The notes: generated from the sequence alone by a model not told the origin. A DNA stretch of 64,000 nt from Albimonas pacifica (GCF_900113695.1 NZ_FOQH01000010.1:186001-250000), one strand, 5' to 3'; positions 26,403-36,204 are shown, numbered from the stretch's first letter. Translations and numbers: made by a program.

Positions 26403-27404
26403 TTACATGGACGCATTGATCTTCTGGGCGGCCTCGATGTTCTCGGCCCCCACGTCGCCCTCGAACTCGGCCCACACGGGCTTCATCGCGTCGACCCAGG
26501 CGGCGCGCTGCTCTTCGGTGAGCTGGCGGACCTCGCCGCCGGCGTCGATGATCGACTGCTTGGCTTCCTCGTTGACCTGGAAGCTGTCGCCGTTGCGGTC
26601 GGCCGTCACCTCGTCGAGGATGGTCAGGAACTGCTCGCGCACGTCGGCGTCGAGCCCTTCCAGCCAGTCGACCGAGGTCACCACCAGGTAGTCGATGACG
26701 CCGTGGTTGGTCTCGGTGGTGCCGTCCTGCACCTCGAAGAACTTCTGGCCGTAGATGTTGGACCAGGTGTTCTCCTGCCCGTCGACGACGCCGGTCTGCA
26801 GGGCGCCGTAGACCTCGGAGAAGGCCATCGCCTGGGGGTTGGCCTCGAGGGCGGCGAACTGCGCCTTGAGCACCTCGGAGGGCTGAACGCGGAACTTCAG
26901 CCCCTTGGCGTCGGAGGGCAGCAGCAGCGGCTTGTTGGCCGAGATCTGCTTCATGCCGTTGTGCCAGTAGGCGAGCCCCTGCAGGCCGCGCCGCTGCATC
27001 GAGTCGAGCAGGCCCTGCCCGGTCTCGGAGGCCTGGAAGGCGTCCACCGCGTCGATGTTCTTGAACATGAACGGCAGGTCGAAGATCCGGAACTTCTTGG
27101 TGAAGGTCTCGAACTTCGACAGCGACGGCGCGGCGAGCTGGACGTCGCCGTTCAGCATCGCCTCGAGCACCTGGTCGTCGTTGTAGAGCGACGAGTTGCC
27201 GTAGACCTCCATGCAGGCCTTGCCGTTCATCTCCTCGTTGACCCGCGACTGCAGGAGCGAGGCGGCGATGCCCTTGGGGTGCTTGTCGGTGTTGGTGACG
27301 TGGCTGAACTTGATGACCATCTCGCCCGCGTCGCACGCGGCGTGAGCGGCGGTCGTCATCATCAGCGCCGCCGCGGCGGTCGCGGCGATCTTGAGAAAGC
27401 GCAT
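26403..27404 (-). CDS. dctP: TRAP transporter periplasmic substrate-binding protein
   Basis: A 333-residue DctP-family solute-binding protein. The signal peptide (about 1-22) ends AHAACD. The mature part begins VIKFSHVTNTDKHPKG and contains LNGDVQLAAPSLSKF, FDLPFMFKNIDAVDAF, WHNGMKQISANK, the carboxylate-binding Arg in LKFRVQPSEV (about residue 165-175), MAFSEVYGALQTGVVDGQENTWSNIY and TNHGVIDYLVVTS. These features place it near C4-dicarboxylate binders (DctP/DctB subgroup), so malate, succinate or fumarate are likely substrates by family resemblance. GGGAGG precedes the ATG. It is the first gene of dctPQM. Confidence 0.93.
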   Translation of the reverse strand: MRFLKIAATAAAALMMTTAAHAACDAGEMVIKFSHVTNTDKHPKGIAASLLQSRVNEEMNGKACMEVYGNSSLYNDDQVLEAMLNGDVQLAAPSLSKFETFTKKFRIFDLPFMFKNIDAVDAFQASETGQGLLDSMQRRGLQGLAYWHNGMKQISANKPLLLPSDAKGLKFRVQPSEVLKAQFAALEANPQAMAFSEVYGALQTGVVDGQENTWSNIYGQKFFEVQDGTTETNHGVIDYLVVTSVDWLEGLDADVREQFLTILDEVTADRNGDSFQVNEEAKQSIIDAGGEVRQLTEEQRAAWVDAMKPVWAEFEGDVGAENIEAAQKINASM

Positions 27405-27719
27405 GTCCTACCTCCCTGTTGGTTCCCGAATGCGCAAGGGACCTGACCGCAGCCTAGGCGGCGGCTGGTGCGGCGTAAATGACGTTTCGGAGACGAAATC
27501 AACCGGCGATCGCCGCGGATCGCAGTAAATTGCTCCCCGTTCCGCAGGGCGATGCGACCGGTCCGCATTCGGCGCCGGTCGGCGGAGGCGGCGGCAAGAT
27601 CCTTGCCGCAGGGGGGAGGAGGGCGACCGTTCCTGTCCGCCGCGGTGCAGCACGCGCAGCGGGGGCCGGAAGGCCCGCCGCGCGGCCGGGAAGGGGGGCG
27701 GGGCGGCGTCGAGCGCGGC
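27405..27719. promoter_or_regulatory. dctP upstream region with palindrome
   Basis: This 315-bp region holds the dctPQM promoter. A palindrome TTTCG-GAGA-CGAAA (27485-27498) lies 81-94 bp upstream of the dctP start in the only AT-richer part and is a candidate operator. No two-component regulator genes (DctBD/DctSR) are adjacent. Confidence 0.35.
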
Positions 27720-28499
27720 TCAGGCCGCCGCGCCCTCGCCGTGGCAGCGCCGCGCGTGCCAGATCTGGAGCGCGTCGGCGGTGACGTGGAAGAACGGCCC
27801 CGCGTCGCCCGACAGCACCTCGAAGGGCGTGTGCGGCTCGCCGAGGCTGGAGACCACCAGCATCGCGCCCGAGAAATCCTCGTCGCGGGTGTAGAGGCCG
27901 GGGGCGGCCAGCACCTCGAGCCCGGCGCCGCTGGCCGAGGCGACGCCGCGGGCGCTGTCCTCGATGGCGACGGCGGCCTCGGGCGGGACGCCCAGGCGCT
28001 GCAGGGTCAGGCGGTAGGGGGCGGGATCGGGCTTCGAGGTCTCGACGTCCTCGCGGGTGACGACGACCGCGAACCAGTCCAGCGCCTCGAAGCCGAAGGC
28101 GTTGAGGATCAGCGCCTCGAACGTCTCGCGCGACGAGGTGGTGCAGGCGGCGAGCTTCACCCCCGACGAGCGCAGGTCCTCCAGCAGACGGGCGACGCCG
28201 GGGCGCAGGGCGGCGCCTTCCTCGATCATCGAGACGAACAGGGCCTGCTTGCGCTCATGGATGCGCTCGAAGTCGCCGGCGTGCTCCATGGTGGTCAGGT
28301 CGCGGGGGCGGTGCGCCTCGGCGTAGTGGCGCATGCGGGCGAGGCCGCCTTCCACCGCCAGCAGCTCATGATAGCGCTCGCGGTCCCAGGACCAGTCGAG
28401 GCCGGCCTCGGCGAAGGCGGCGTTGAAGGCGGCGCGGTGGAGTTCCTCGGTCTCGGCGAGGGTTCCGTCGACGTCGAAGATCACGGCCTTGAGGGTCAT
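27720..28499 (-). CDS. HAD-IA hydrolase, CbbY-like sugar-phosphate phosphatase
   Basis: 259 residues with all HAD motifs: DVDGT (residues 9-13, nucleophile and acid aspartates), CTTSS (motif II, about 118-122), the lysine in SKPDPAPY (about 160-167) and IEDSARG (motif IV). The cap domain has the CbbY-type TEELHRAAFNAAFAEAGLDWSWDRERY segment. CbbY of Rhodobacter degrades the RuBisCO inhibitor xylulose 1,5-bisphosphate, but relatives act on other sugar phosphates and no cbb genes are nearby, so the substrate stays open. The ATG has AAGGA upstream at slightly long spacing. It is divergent from pntA. Confidence 0.85.
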   Translation of the reverse strand: MTLKAVIFDVDGTLAETEELHRAAFNAAFAEAGLDWSWDRERYHELLAVEGGLARMRHYAEAHRPRDLTTMEHAGDFERIHERKQALFVSMIEEGAALRPGVARLLEDLRSSGVKLAACTTSSRETFEALILNAFGFEALDWFAVVVTREDVETSKPDPAPYRLTLQRLGVPPEAAVAIEDSARGVASASGAGLEVLAAPGLYTRDEDFSGAMLVVSSLGEPHTPFEVLSGDAGPFFHVTADALQIWHARRCHGEGAAA

Positions 28500-28853
28500 G
28501 ACGGCAAATCCTTCGATTGGGCGGACGCCGCGGGGCTTGCGCCGGCCGCATCCCGCGTGGGGGACAGGACGCGGTACGCTGGCGGCCGCTGGCTCGGGCG
28601 GGTCCGGTCGGATCGTTGCGCGGGCATGGCACGATGCCCGCGGTTCGCGACAGGTCGATGACGGGAGGGCGTTCGGTAAGGAATGCGAACTTAGCGCCCA
28701 ATTTCCGCCATGATACCCCCCGGAAACGGGCGCGTCGACTCCTTCGCATCTCGACAGCGACGCCCCTTGATGCGAATCCGACGCGAGCGGTTGCGGAAAC
28801 GGGCGGACGAATCCGCCGGTTTCCGCAGCGGCGCTGCGCCGCGGCGAACGGCC

Positions 28854-28870
28854 GCGCAATAATATTGCGC
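28854..28870. promoter_or_regulatory. Perfect 17-bp AT-centred palindrome
   Basis: GCGCAATA-A-TATTGCGC is a perfect inverted repeat of 8+1+8 in the 500-bp region between the CbbY-like gene (minus) and pntA (plus), 131 bp before the pntA start. Its AT-rich centre in GC-rich DNA suggests a dimeric regulator site. The rest of 28500-28930 shows no gene; one more hairpin lies at about 28618-28642. Confidence 0.5.
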
Positions 28871-28930
28871 AAGTGGGGGTCTGGACGTCTTGCCTGTTTC
28901 GCACGTCTAGGCCAAACCGACGGTGGACAA

Positions 28931-28969
28931 AGCGGCGCCCGGAAGGTCTGTTCCCTTCCGGGCGCCGCT
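28931..28969 (+). promoter_or_regulatory. Leader hairpin just upstream of pntA
   Basis: A perfect 16-bp stem, AGCGGCGCCCGGAAGG (28931-28946) with CCTTCCGGGCGCCGCT (28954-28969), and a 7-nt loop, sits 5-12 bp before the pntA ribosome-binding region. No plus-strand gene lies upstream, so it is not a read-through terminator; a role in mRNA stability or translation control is likely. Confidence 0.6.
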
Positions 28970-29000
28970 GCGTCCGGAGGAGAACATGGAGGAGGGACGC

Positions 29001-30572
29001 ATGAGGATCGGCGCCCCAGCTGAGATCTTCGAGGGCGAAAAGAGGGTCGCCCTCACGCCAGAAAGCGCGAAGCGCCTGCAGAAGCTGGGCTACGAGTGCC
29101 TGGTGCAGAGCGGCGCCGGCGAAGCCGCGAGCTTCAAGGACGAGGCCTATGCCGAGGCCGGCGTCACGGTGGTCGAGACCGCCGCGGACCTGTGGAGCCA
29201 GGCCGACGTCATCGTCAAGGTGCGGGCCCCGTCGGACGAGGAGATCGCCGCCGCGCCCGAGGGCAAGACGCTGATCTCGTTCATCTGGCCGGCCCAGAAC
29301 GAAGAGATGCTCGCGGCCCTGAACGCCAAGCGGATGACCGTCCTGGCGATGGACATGGTGCCCCGCATCAGCCGCGCGCAGAAGATGGACGCGCTGTCGT
29401 CGATGGCCAACATCGGCGGCTACCGCGCGGTGGTCGAGGCGGCGAACAACTTCGGCCGCTTCTTCACCGGCCAGGTGACCGCCGCGGGCAAGGTGCCGCC
29501 GGCGAAGATCCTGGTGGTGGGCGCGGGCGTCGCGGGTCTCGCGGCCATCGGCGCCGCCCAGGCGATGGGCGCCGTGGTGCGCGCCTTCGACGTGCGCCCC
29601 GAGGTGGCCGAGCAGATCGAGTCCATGGGCGCCGAGTTCCTGTTCCTCGACTTCGAGGACAGCCAGGACGGCGCCGGCACGGGCGGCTACGCGGCCCCCT
29701 CCAGCCCTGAGTTCCGCGAGAAGCAGCTCGAGCTGTTCCGCGCCCAGGCCCCCGAGGTCGACATCGTCATCACGACGGCGCTGATCCCCGGCCGGCCCGC
29801 GCCGAAGCTGTGGACCGAGGACATGGTCCTCGCGATGAAGAACGGCTCGGTCATCGTCGACCTCGCCGCCGAGCGCGGCGGCAACTGCGACCTGACCGTG
29901 CCCGACGACAAGATCGTCACCGAGAACGGCGTCACCATCATCGGCTACACCGACCTGCCGAGCCGGATGGCGACCCAGTCGTCGAACCTCTACGGCACCA
30001 ACATCGCCCACATGATGTCCGACCTGACGCCCGAGAAGGACGGCAAGCCGGTCGTGAACATGGACGACGACGTGATCCGCGGCTCGACCGTGTGTCACCA
30101 GGGCGAGATCACCTTCCCGCCGCCGCCCCCCAAGGTGAAGGCGATCGCGGCTGCGAAGCCGAAGGAGAAGGTGAAGGAGCCGACCCCCGAGGAGAAGAAG
30201 GCCGCCGAGCTCGCCGCCTTCAAGAAGCAGACCCGCAGCCAGGTCACGCTGCTGGCCGTGGGCGCGGCGCTGCTGCTGGGCGTGGGCCTGGTCGCTCCGG
30301 CCAGCTTTATGCAGCACTTCATCGTCTTCGTGCTGTCGGTCTTCGTCGGCTTCCAGGTGATCTGGGGCGTGGCGCATTCGCTGCACACGCCGCTGATGGC
30401 GGTGACCAACGCCATCTCCTCGATCATCATCCTGGGCGCGCTGATGCAGATCGGCTCGGGCTCGTGGATCGTGATCGTGCTCGCCGCGCTGTCGGTGTTC
30501 ATGGCCGGCATCAACATCTTCGGCGGCTTCCTCGTCACCCGGCGCATGCTCGCCATGTTCCAGAAATCGTAA
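29001..30572 (+). CDS. pntA: NAD(P) transhydrogenase subunit alpha
   Basis: The 523-residue PntA of the proton-translocating transhydrogenase, which uses proton flow to make NADPH from NADH. Residues 1-380 form domain I (NAD(H)-binding): [43 protein letters not shown]-like [20 protein letters not shown] and the Rossmann [34 protein letters not shown] Lys/Pro/Glu-rich linker (about 385-405) leads into membrane domain II with four spans (about 412-510). ATG 29001 (GGAGG 8 nt upstream) matches the family start; ATG 28986 is an alternative. It forms an operon with pntB, 13 bp apart. Confidence 0.97.
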   Translation: MRIGAPAEIFEGEKRVALTPESAKRLQKLGYECLVQSGAGEAASFKDEAYAEAGVTVVETAADLWSQADVIVKVRAPSDEEIAAAPEGKTLISFIWPAQNEEMLAALNAKRMTVLAMDMVPRISRAQKMDALSSMANIGGYRAVVEAANNFGRFFTGQVTAAGKVPPAKILVVGAGVAGLAAIGAAQAMGAVVRAFDVRPEVAEQIESMGAEFLFLDFEDSQDGAGTGGYAAPSSPEFREKQLELFRAQAPEVDIVITTALIPGRPAPKLWTEDMVLAMKNGSVIVDLAAERGGNCDLTVPDDKIVTENGVTIIGYTDLPSRMATQSSNLYGTNIAHMMSDLTPEKDGKPVVNMDDDVIRGSTVCHQGEITFPPPPPKVKAIAAAKPKEKVKEPTPEEKKAAELAAFKKQTRSQVTLLAVGAALLLGVGLVAPASFMQHFIVFVLSVFVGFQVIWGVAHSLHTPLMAVTNAISSIIILGALMQIGSGSWIVIVLAALSVFMAGINIFGGFLVTRRMLAMFQKS

Positions 30573-30585
30573 GGAGGGCGAGGGC

Positions 30586-32019
30586 ATGGACTACGGATTC
30601 TCGACCGCGGCCTATGTGGTCGCGGCGGTTCTCTTCATCCTGTCGCTGGGCGGCCTGTCGAACCAGGAGAAGGCCAAGCGCGCGGTCTGGTACGGCATCG
30701 CCGGCATGGCGCTGGCCGTCGCCGCCACGCTGGTGGGCCCCGGCTCGGGCCTGTGGCTGCTGTCGGTGATCCTGATCGCGGCCGGCGGCATCATCGGCTT
30801 CTTCGTCGCCAAGCGCGTGCAGATGACCGAGATGCCCCAGCTGGTCGCGGCGATGCACTCGCTGGTGGGTCTGGCCGCGGTCTTCGTGGGCTACAACGCC
30901 CATGTCGAGCTGGGCCGGGTCATGGCCATGGACGACGCGGCGCGCGTGGGGCTGGAGGGCTTCGCGGCCCTGCTCGCCAAGAAGGACGCGGTGGAGATCG
31001 CGATCCTGCGCGTCGAGCTGTTCCTGGGCGTGTTCATCGGCGCGATCACCTTCACCGGCTCGGTCATCGCCTACGGCAAGCTGGCGGGGAAGGTCACCTC
31101 GGCCGCGAAGAAGCTGCCGGGCGGGCATGTGCTGAACGCCTCGGCGGCCGCGATCTCGGTGCTGTCGCTGATCTGGTACTTCAACTCCGGCGGGCTGGCG
31201 CCCCTGCTGATCATGACGATCTGCGCGCTGTTCATCGGCTACCACCTGATCATGGGCATCGGCGGCGCCGACATGCCGGTGGTCGTGTCGATGCTCAACT
31301 CCTACTCGGGGTGGGCGGCGGCGGCGATCGGCTTCAGCCTCGGCAACGACCTGCTGATCGTGGTCGGCGCGCTGGTCGGTTCTTCCGGTGCGATCCTGAG
31401 CTACATCATGTGCAAGGCGATGAACCGGCACTTCGTCTCGGTGATCCTGGGCGGCTTCGGCGGGACCTCGGGCCCGGCGATGGAGGTCGAGGGCGAGATG
31501 GTCGCCATCGACGCCGACGGCGTGGCCGCGGCGCTGGAGGAGGCGGACTCGATCATCGTGGTGCCGGGCTACGGCATGGCGGTGGCGCAGGCGCAGCAGT
31601 CGGTCTCGGAGCTGACCCGCAAGATGCGCGCGGCGGGCAAGGAGTTCCGCTTCGCCATCCACCCCGTCGCGGGGCGTCTGCCGGGGCACATGAACGTGCT
31701 GCTGGCCGAGGCCAAGGTCCCCTACGACATCGTCCTGGAGATGGACGAGATCAACGAGGACTTCCCCGAGACGGACGTGGTGATCATCATCGGGGCGAAC
31801 GACATCGTGAACCCCGCGGCGCAGGACGACCCGAACTCCCCCATCGCCGGCATGCCGGTGCTGGAGGTGTGGAAGGCCAAGCAGGTGTTCGTGTCCAAGC
31901 GCGGGCAGGGCACCGGCTACTCGGGCATCGAGAACCCGCTGTTCTTCAAGGACAACACGCGGATGTTCTACGGCGACGCCAAGGCCTCGATCGACGCGCT
32001 GCTGTCGAAGCTGGGCTGA
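30586..32019 (+). CDS. pntB: NAD(P) transhydrogenase subunit beta
   Basis: The 477-residue PntB. Membrane domain II residues (about 1-270) show [51 protein letters not shown] (the His of the proton path is in AMHSLVG) and [22 protein letters not shown]. The NADP(H)-binding domain III (about 290-477) shows [38 protein letters not shown] and [25 protein letters not shown], ending with [25 protein letters not shown] precedes the ATG. The transcript ends at a strong hairpin at 32044-32075. Confidence 0.98.
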   Translation: MDYGFSTAAYVVAAVLFILSLGGLSNQEKAKRAVWYGIAGMALAVAATLVGPGSGLWLLSVILIAAGGIIGFFVAKRVQMTEMPQLVAAMHSLVGLAAVFVGYNAHVELGRVMAMDDAARVGLEGFAALLAKKDAVEIAILRVELFLGVFIGAITFTGSVIAYGKLAGKVTSAAKKLPGGHVLNASAAAISVLSLIWYFNSGGLAPLLIMTICALFIGYHLIMGIGGADMPVVVSMLNSYSGWAAAAIGFSLGNDLLIVVGALVGSSGAILSYIMCKAMNRHFVSVILGGFGGTSGPAMEVEGEMVAIDADGVAAALEEADSIIVVPGYGMAVAQAQQSVSELTRKMRAAGKEFRFAIHPVAGRLPGHMNVLLAEAKVPYDIVLEMDEINEDFPETDVVIIIGANDIVNPAAQDDPNSPIAGMPVLEVWKAKQVFVSKRGQGTGYSGIENPLFFKDNTRMFYGDAKASIDALLSKLG

Positions 32020-32043
32020 GGCCTCGAACGATCTGAGAACGGG

Positions 32044-32075
32044 ACGGGCCGCGCATCGGTGGATGCGCGGCCCGT
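32044..32075 (+). terminator. Intrinsic terminator of pntAB
   Basis: A 14-bp perfect stem, ACGGGCCGCGCATC (32044-32057) with GATGCGCGGCCCGT (32062-32075), and a GGTG loop, followed by TCGG. It starts 25 bp after the pntB stop codon. Confidence 0.8.
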
Positions 32076-32084
32076 TCGGAGTCT

Positions 32085-32390
32085 ACAGGCGCCCTGCGGG
32101 CGGGCATGGCTGCGCTGCGCGTGTGGGAGCGTCGGGAGGAATCGGCTGATGGCGGAGCCTCCGGCGGGCTCCTGACTCACCCAAGAACAAGCCCGCGCCT
32201 GTCCTCCGGAGCCGTCCATCGCGTCTGATGCCTGAGCGACTCGCCGGGGGCGGTCAAGGACAAGCCGCGCTTCGCGCGGTCGCTGCGCGATCCTTGACCG
32301 CCCCCGGCGAGTCGCTCTGATCGGCATCCGCGATGGACGGCTCCGGAGAACAGGCGCTCCCGGCAGGGCCTGGGGCCGGCGGGCGCCCGG
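32085..32390. repeat. Long nested palindromic repeat, family A, copy 3
   Basis: The core is 32196-32356 and has the most perfect arms: GCCGTCCATCGCG / CGCGATGGACGGC, then GAGCGACTCGCCGGGGGCGG / CCGCCCCCGGCGAGTCGCTC, GTCAAGGA / TCCTTGAC, and apical CCGCGC-TTC-GCGCGG (32265-32279). The 21-bp left end (32085-32105) is identical to that of copy 2. It lies between convergent pntB and the DUF3253 gene. Confidence 0.92.
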
Positions 32391-32407
32391 AGAGGCGCGT
32401 CGCGCGG

Positions 32408-32662
32408 TCAGTGCAGGGGGCGCGAGAGGCGGATCGGACCCTTGGCGGAGAGGGCGTCGACCGCCTTGCCCGACTGGGTGACCGAGATCAGCCCGTCGCG
32501 CTGCAGGCGACTCGCCACCATGCGCACGCGGTCGAGCAGGGGGCGCCAGTCGTCGGGGTTCAGCGCACGCGCGGCGTCGGAAGGGCAGAAGCTGGAATCG
32601 GCGTCGCGGCTGCGGGCCAGGTCGAGCAATGTCTCGGCGATTCGGTCGTCTGTCGTATTCAT
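32408..32662 (-). CDS. DUF3253 family small protein
   Basis: An 84-residue protein matching the DUF3253 pattern as I know it: an N-terminal ETLLDLARSRDADSSFCPSDAARAL, then DWRPLLDRVRMVASRLQRDGLISVTQSGKAVDALSAKGPIRL. The order of helices, with QRDGLISVTQSGK as a wing, suggests a winged-helix fold that may bind DNA. GGGAGG precedes the ATG by 10 nt. It is monocistronic and lies next to palindrome copy 3. Function unknown. Confidence 0.8.
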   Translation of the reverse strand: MNTTDDRIAETLLDLARSRDADSSFCPSDAARALNPDDWRPLLDRVRMVASRLQRDGLISVTQSGKAVDALSAKGPIRLSRPLH

Positions 32663-33014
32663 TGTGATTCGATCCTCCCGGAGCCCGGCAACATAGCACC
32701 GTCGGGCCGGAGGCGCCCCGTCGCCGGGACGCGCCACGCGGAGCCCCCGGGCGGCGCCGCCGGCCCGCGCGACGGGGTCGCGGCGGGGCGGCGCTACGGC
32801 GCTGCGGGAGGGGCGTCGAGGGGAGGCGGAAACCGCATGCCTCCCACGCGCCGGAGAAATCCGGCCCGCCTTTATATGGACATCGCCGACCGCGCGGCTA
32901 GGGTCGGGCGCGAAGGAATTCGCCTCGCGCCGCGGCGGCCCCCCGCAATCGGTTCTCGGATCGGGACAGGCCGCCGGACCCCCGGCGCCGGCAATGAAGC
33001 AAGGGATGATCGAC
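32663..33014. other. Divergent intergenic region with hairpin
   Basis: This 352-bp region lies between the DUF3253 gene and the molybdenum-hydroxylase subunit gene. It holds a hairpin built from GGGAGGCGG (32821-32829) and CCGC-AT-GCCTCCC (32833-32845), a palindrome CCGGAGAAATCCGG (32850-32863) and an AT-rich TTTATATG (32871-32878) that could be a -10 element for the plus-strand gene. No small gene seen. Confidence 0.4.
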
Positions 33015-35318
33015 ATGGTGAAGTTCGGCGTCGCCCAGCCTGTAACCCGCAAGGAGGACCTGCGCCTGCTGACCGGCGGCGGCCGGTATGTCGACGACAC
33101 CGCGCCCGAGGGCGCGGCCTGGGTGCATTTCCTGCGCTCGCCCGTGGCGCACGCGCGCCTGCTGCAGGTCGACGCCGAGGCGGCGCGCAAGGCGCCGGGC
33201 GTGCTGGCGGTGTTCACCGCCGAGGACCTCGAGGGCAAGCTGCGCAACTCGATGGACGCGGGCGTGGTGCAGAACCGCGACGGCACGCCGGGCGCGGCCC
33301 CGATCCGGCCGATCCTGGCCGCCGACAAGGTCGCCTATGTCGGCGAGGCCGTCGCCGCCGTGGTCGCCGAGACCCAGGCCCAGGCCCGCGACGCCGCCGA
33401 ACTGATCGAGCTGAACTACGAGGAGCTGCCCGTCGCCTTCGACACCGCGCTCGCGCAGGAGCAGCCCGAGGTCCACCCCGAGGTGGCCCTGAAGAACGTC
33501 GCCTTCGACTGGGCCTTCGGCGACGAGGAGGCCACGAAGCAGGCCTTCGAGGGCGCCGCCCATGTCGTCGAGCTGCCGCTGATCAACAACCGCGTCATCG
33601 CCACCCCGATGGAGACCCGCGGCGCCTGGGCGGAGTGGGACGGCCAGAAGCTGCACCTCTCGACCAACGGCCAGGGCGTGTGGGGCCTGAAGCGGGAGCT
33701 GTCCAAGAAGATCGGCCTCGCGCCCGAGCAGGTGCGCATCACCAACCCCGACGTCGGCGGCGGCTTCGGGATGAAGGCCTTCAACTACCCCGAGCATTTC
33801 ATCGTGGCGCTGGCCGCCAAGGAGCTCGGCCGCCCGACCCGCTGGATGGCCGACCGCTCCGAAAGCGCGATGACCGACGCCATGGGCCGCGATCACGTCA
33901 CGCTCGCCCGCGGGGCCTTCGATGCGGACCACAAGCTGCAGGCGATCCACTTCTCGGTGATCGCGGGGCTGGGGGCCTACAACTCGCCCTTCGGGCAGTA
34001 CATCCCCTCCGAGGTCGCCAAGAACGTGCTGCCGGGCGTCTATGACGTGCAGATCGGCCTCTTCGAGGTGAAGGGCGTCTACACCAACACCTGCCCGGTG
34101 GATTCCTACCGCGGCGCCGGCCGGCCGGAGGCGATCTACCAGATCGAGCGCCTGATGGACGCGGCCGCCCGCCAGTTCGGGATGTCGCCGGCGGAGGTCC
34201 GCCGCAAGAGCTTCATCCCCAAGGACAAGTTCCCCTACAAGACGCTGGTCGGCCAGCTCTACGACGTGGGCGACTTCGACCGGGTGATGACCCGCTGCCT
34301 GAAGGAGGCCGACTGGGACGGGTTCGAGGCGCGCCGCGCCGAGAGCGCCAAGCGCGGGATGCTGCGCGGCCGGGGGCTGGCCACCTACATCGAGTCGATC
34401 CTCGGCGCCCAGAACGAGACGGCGAAGATCGAGTTCGCCGAGGACGGGGGCTACAACCTCTATGTCGGCACCCAGTCCAATGGGCAGGGGCACGAGACGG
34501 TCTACGCCCAGATCCTGCACGAGCGCTCGGGCCTGCCGTATGAGAAGATCCGGGTGATCCAGGGCGACAGCGACCTGATCAAGACCGGCGGCGGCACCGG
34601 CGGCTCGCGGTCCGTGACCATGCAGGGCAACGCGATCAACGCCGCCACCGACGACATGGTCGAGAAGTTCCGGCCGATGGCGGAGGAGGAGCTCGAGGTC
34701 TCCGGCGGCGACCTCGTGTTCGAGGAGGGCGCCTTCCGCGTCGCCGGCACCGACCGCATGGTCACGCTGGAGACGCTGGGCGCCAAGGCCCGCAGCCTCG
34801 GCAACCTCGAGATGCTGGTGCATGAGACCGAGAACACCGTCCCCGGCCGCTCGTTCCCCAACGGCTGCCATATCTGCGAGGTCGAGGTGGACCCCGACAC
34901 CGGCCGCACCCAGGTGGTGAAATACACCGTGGTCGACGACTTCGGCCTGCTGATGAACCCGGTGCTGGCCATCGGCCAGGTGCACGGCGGCGTGGTGCAG
35001 GGCGTGGGCCAGGCGATCAACGAGCAGGTGGTCTATGACGAGAGCGGCCAGTTGCTGACCGCGACCTTCATGGATTATTCCCTGCCGCGCGCCTATGAGG
35101 TGCCCGACATGCCGTTCTTCCACGAGGGCACGCCCTCGACCGCGAACGCGATCGGCATGAAGGGCTGCGGCGAGGCCGGCACCGTCGGCGCGCTGGCCGC
35201 GGTGACCAATGCGGCGCTGGATGCGGTCTCGGCCGCGGGCGTGACCCATGTGGACATGCCGCTGACCCCGCAGCGGGTCTGGTCCTGGCTGAACGCCGCC
35301 AAGACCGCGGCGGAGTGA
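33015..35318 (+). CDS. Molybdenum hydroxylase large subunit (CO dehydrogenase/xanthine dehydrogenase type), orphan
   Basis: A 767-residue molybdopterin-cytosine-dinucleotide-type large subunit. Visible features: [17 protein letters not shown] at the start, GGGFGMKAF (about residue 248, cofactor binding), SYRGAGRPE (about 363-371), the position where true form I CO dehydrogenases have a Cys loop, so this is form II-like. Further on are [23 protein letters not shown] and the catalytic glutamate in [13 protein letters not shown] (about 719). Form II-like enzymes oxidise aldehydes, N-heterocycles or unknown substrates. The FAD and 2Fe-2S subunit genes that normally accompany it are missing on both sides. 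Start ATG 33015 follows AAGGG; 33006 and 32994 are alternatives. Confidence 0.9.
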   Translation: MVKFGVAQPVTRKEDLRLLTGGGRYVDDTAPEGAAWVHFLRSPVAHARLLQVDAEAARKAPGVLAVFTAEDLEGKLRNSMDAGVVQNRDGTPGAAPIRPILAADKVAYVGEAVAAVVAETQAQARDAAELIELNYEELPVAFDTALAQEQPEVHPEVALKNVAFDWAFGDEEATKQAFEGAAHVVELPLINNRVIATPMETRGAWAEWDGQKLHLSTNGQGVWGLKRELSKKIGLAPEQVRITNPDVGGGFGMKAFNYPEHFIVALAAKELGRPTRWMADRSESAMTDAMGRDHVTLARGAFDADHKLQAIHFSVIAGLGAYNSPFGQYIPSEVAKNVLPGVYDVQIGLFEVKGVYTNTCPVDSYRGAGRPEAIYQIERLMDAAARQFGMSPAEVRRKSFIPKDKFPYKTLVGQLYDVGDFDRVMTRCLKEADWDGFEARRAESAKRGMLRGRGLATYIESILGAQNETAKIEFAEDGGYNLYVGTQSNGQGHETVYAQILHERSGLPYEKIRVIQGDSDLIKTGGGTGGSRSVTMQGNAINAATDDMVEKFRPMAEEELEVSGGDLVFEEGAFRVAGTDRMVTLETLGAKARSLGNLEMLVHETENTVPGRSFPNGCHICEVEVDPDTGRTQVVKYTVVDDFGLLMNPVLAIGQVHGGVVQGVGQAINEQVVYDESGQLLTATFMDYSLPRAYEVPDMPFFHEGTPSTANAIGMKGCGEAGTVGALAAVTNAALDAVSAAGVTHVDMPLTPQRVWSWLNAAKTAAE

Positions 35319-35370
35319 CCGAAGCCGCCGCGCGGCGCAGACGCCGCGCGGCGACGAACCGGGGGGACGG

Positions 35371-36204
35371 ATGACAGGATTCCTCAGGCGGCTGCTGGGC
35401 CGCGGCGACGCCGCGTCCGCGGGCGCGCCTAAGAAGGGCGGCAAGGCCAGGGGCGGCCAGGGCTTCGACGCCCCGCTCGACATCGACATGCCGACCTATG
35501 CGATCGGCGACATGCACGGTCGCGCCGACCTGCTCGAGCGGCTGCTGGGCCGCATCGACGAGGACGCGCGCGAGCGCGGCTTCGAGGCCTGGCGGCTGGT
35601 CGCCATGGGCGACTACGTCGACCGGGGGGAGCAGTCGGCCCAGGTTCTGGCGCGCCTGCGGGGGATCCTCGCCTACGGCGGCTGGCAGGGCGGCCCGTCC
35701 GAGGTGGTGGCCCTGCGCGGCAACCACGAGGAGATGATGGTCGCCTTCGTGGACCAGCCCGCCGAGGCCGGCGCCCGCTGGCTGCGCAACGGCGGCCTGC
35801 AGACCCTGATGAGCTACGAGGTCGGCGGCGTCTCGCCCACCATGGAGGGCGAAGCGCTGGTCGAGGTGGCCGAGCGCCTGAAGCGCGTGGCGGGGCCGGA
35901 CATCGAGATGATCCGCGCGCTGCCCGCCTGGGCGCGCTTCGGCACGGTGCTGTTCGCCCATGCCGGCGCCGACCCCGAGGCCCCGCCCGAGCTGCAGTCG
36001 GACCGCACCATGACCTGGGGCGTGTCGCGATTCTTCTCGATTCCGCGCCGGGACGGGCTGTGGGTGGTCTACGGGCACTACGTGGTGGACGAGGCCGGCC
36101 ACGCCGGCGGGCGCATCGCGGTGGACACCGGCGCCTACTACTCCGGCGTGCTCTCGGCCGTGCGGCTGGAGAGCGGGGCGGCCCCGGCCTTCCTGACCTC
36201 GTGA
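35371..36204 (+). CDS. Metallophosphoesterase, serine/threonine-phosphatase type
   Basis: 277 residues with the phosphoprotein-phosphatase signature: GDMHGR (residues about 46-51), GDYVDRG (about 79-85), RGNHEEMM (about 115-122), then FAHAG and GHYVVDEAGHAGGRIAVDTGAYYSG near the end. These supply the two-metal centre. Family members include bacterial PrpA/PrpB-like protein phosphatases and diadenosine tetraphosphatases; which applies here is unclear. A basic N-terminal tail of about 35 residues precedes the domain. GGGGGGA precedes the ATG. It lies 52 bp after the molybdenum-hydroxylase gene and may be read from the same promoter. Confidence 0.88.
   Translation: MTGFLRRLLGRGDAASAGAPKKGGKARGGQGFDAPLDIDMPTYAIGDMHGRADLLERLLGRIDEDARERGFEAWRLVAMGDYVDRGEQSAQVLARLRGILAYGGWQGGPSEVVALRGNHEEMMVAFVDQPAEAGARWLRNGGLQTLMSYEVGGVSPTMEGEALVEVAERLKRVAGPDIEMIRALPAWARFGTVLFAHAGADPEAPPELQSDRTMTWGVSRFFSIPRRDGLWVVYGHYVVDEAGHAGGRIAVDTGAYYSGVLSAVRLESGAAPAFLTS

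Noticed and set aside
33015-35318. Assignment as true aerobic CO dehydrogenase CoxL
   Set aside because: It has the form II-like SYRGAGRPE loop rather than the cysteine-containing form I loop, and coxM and coxS are absent.
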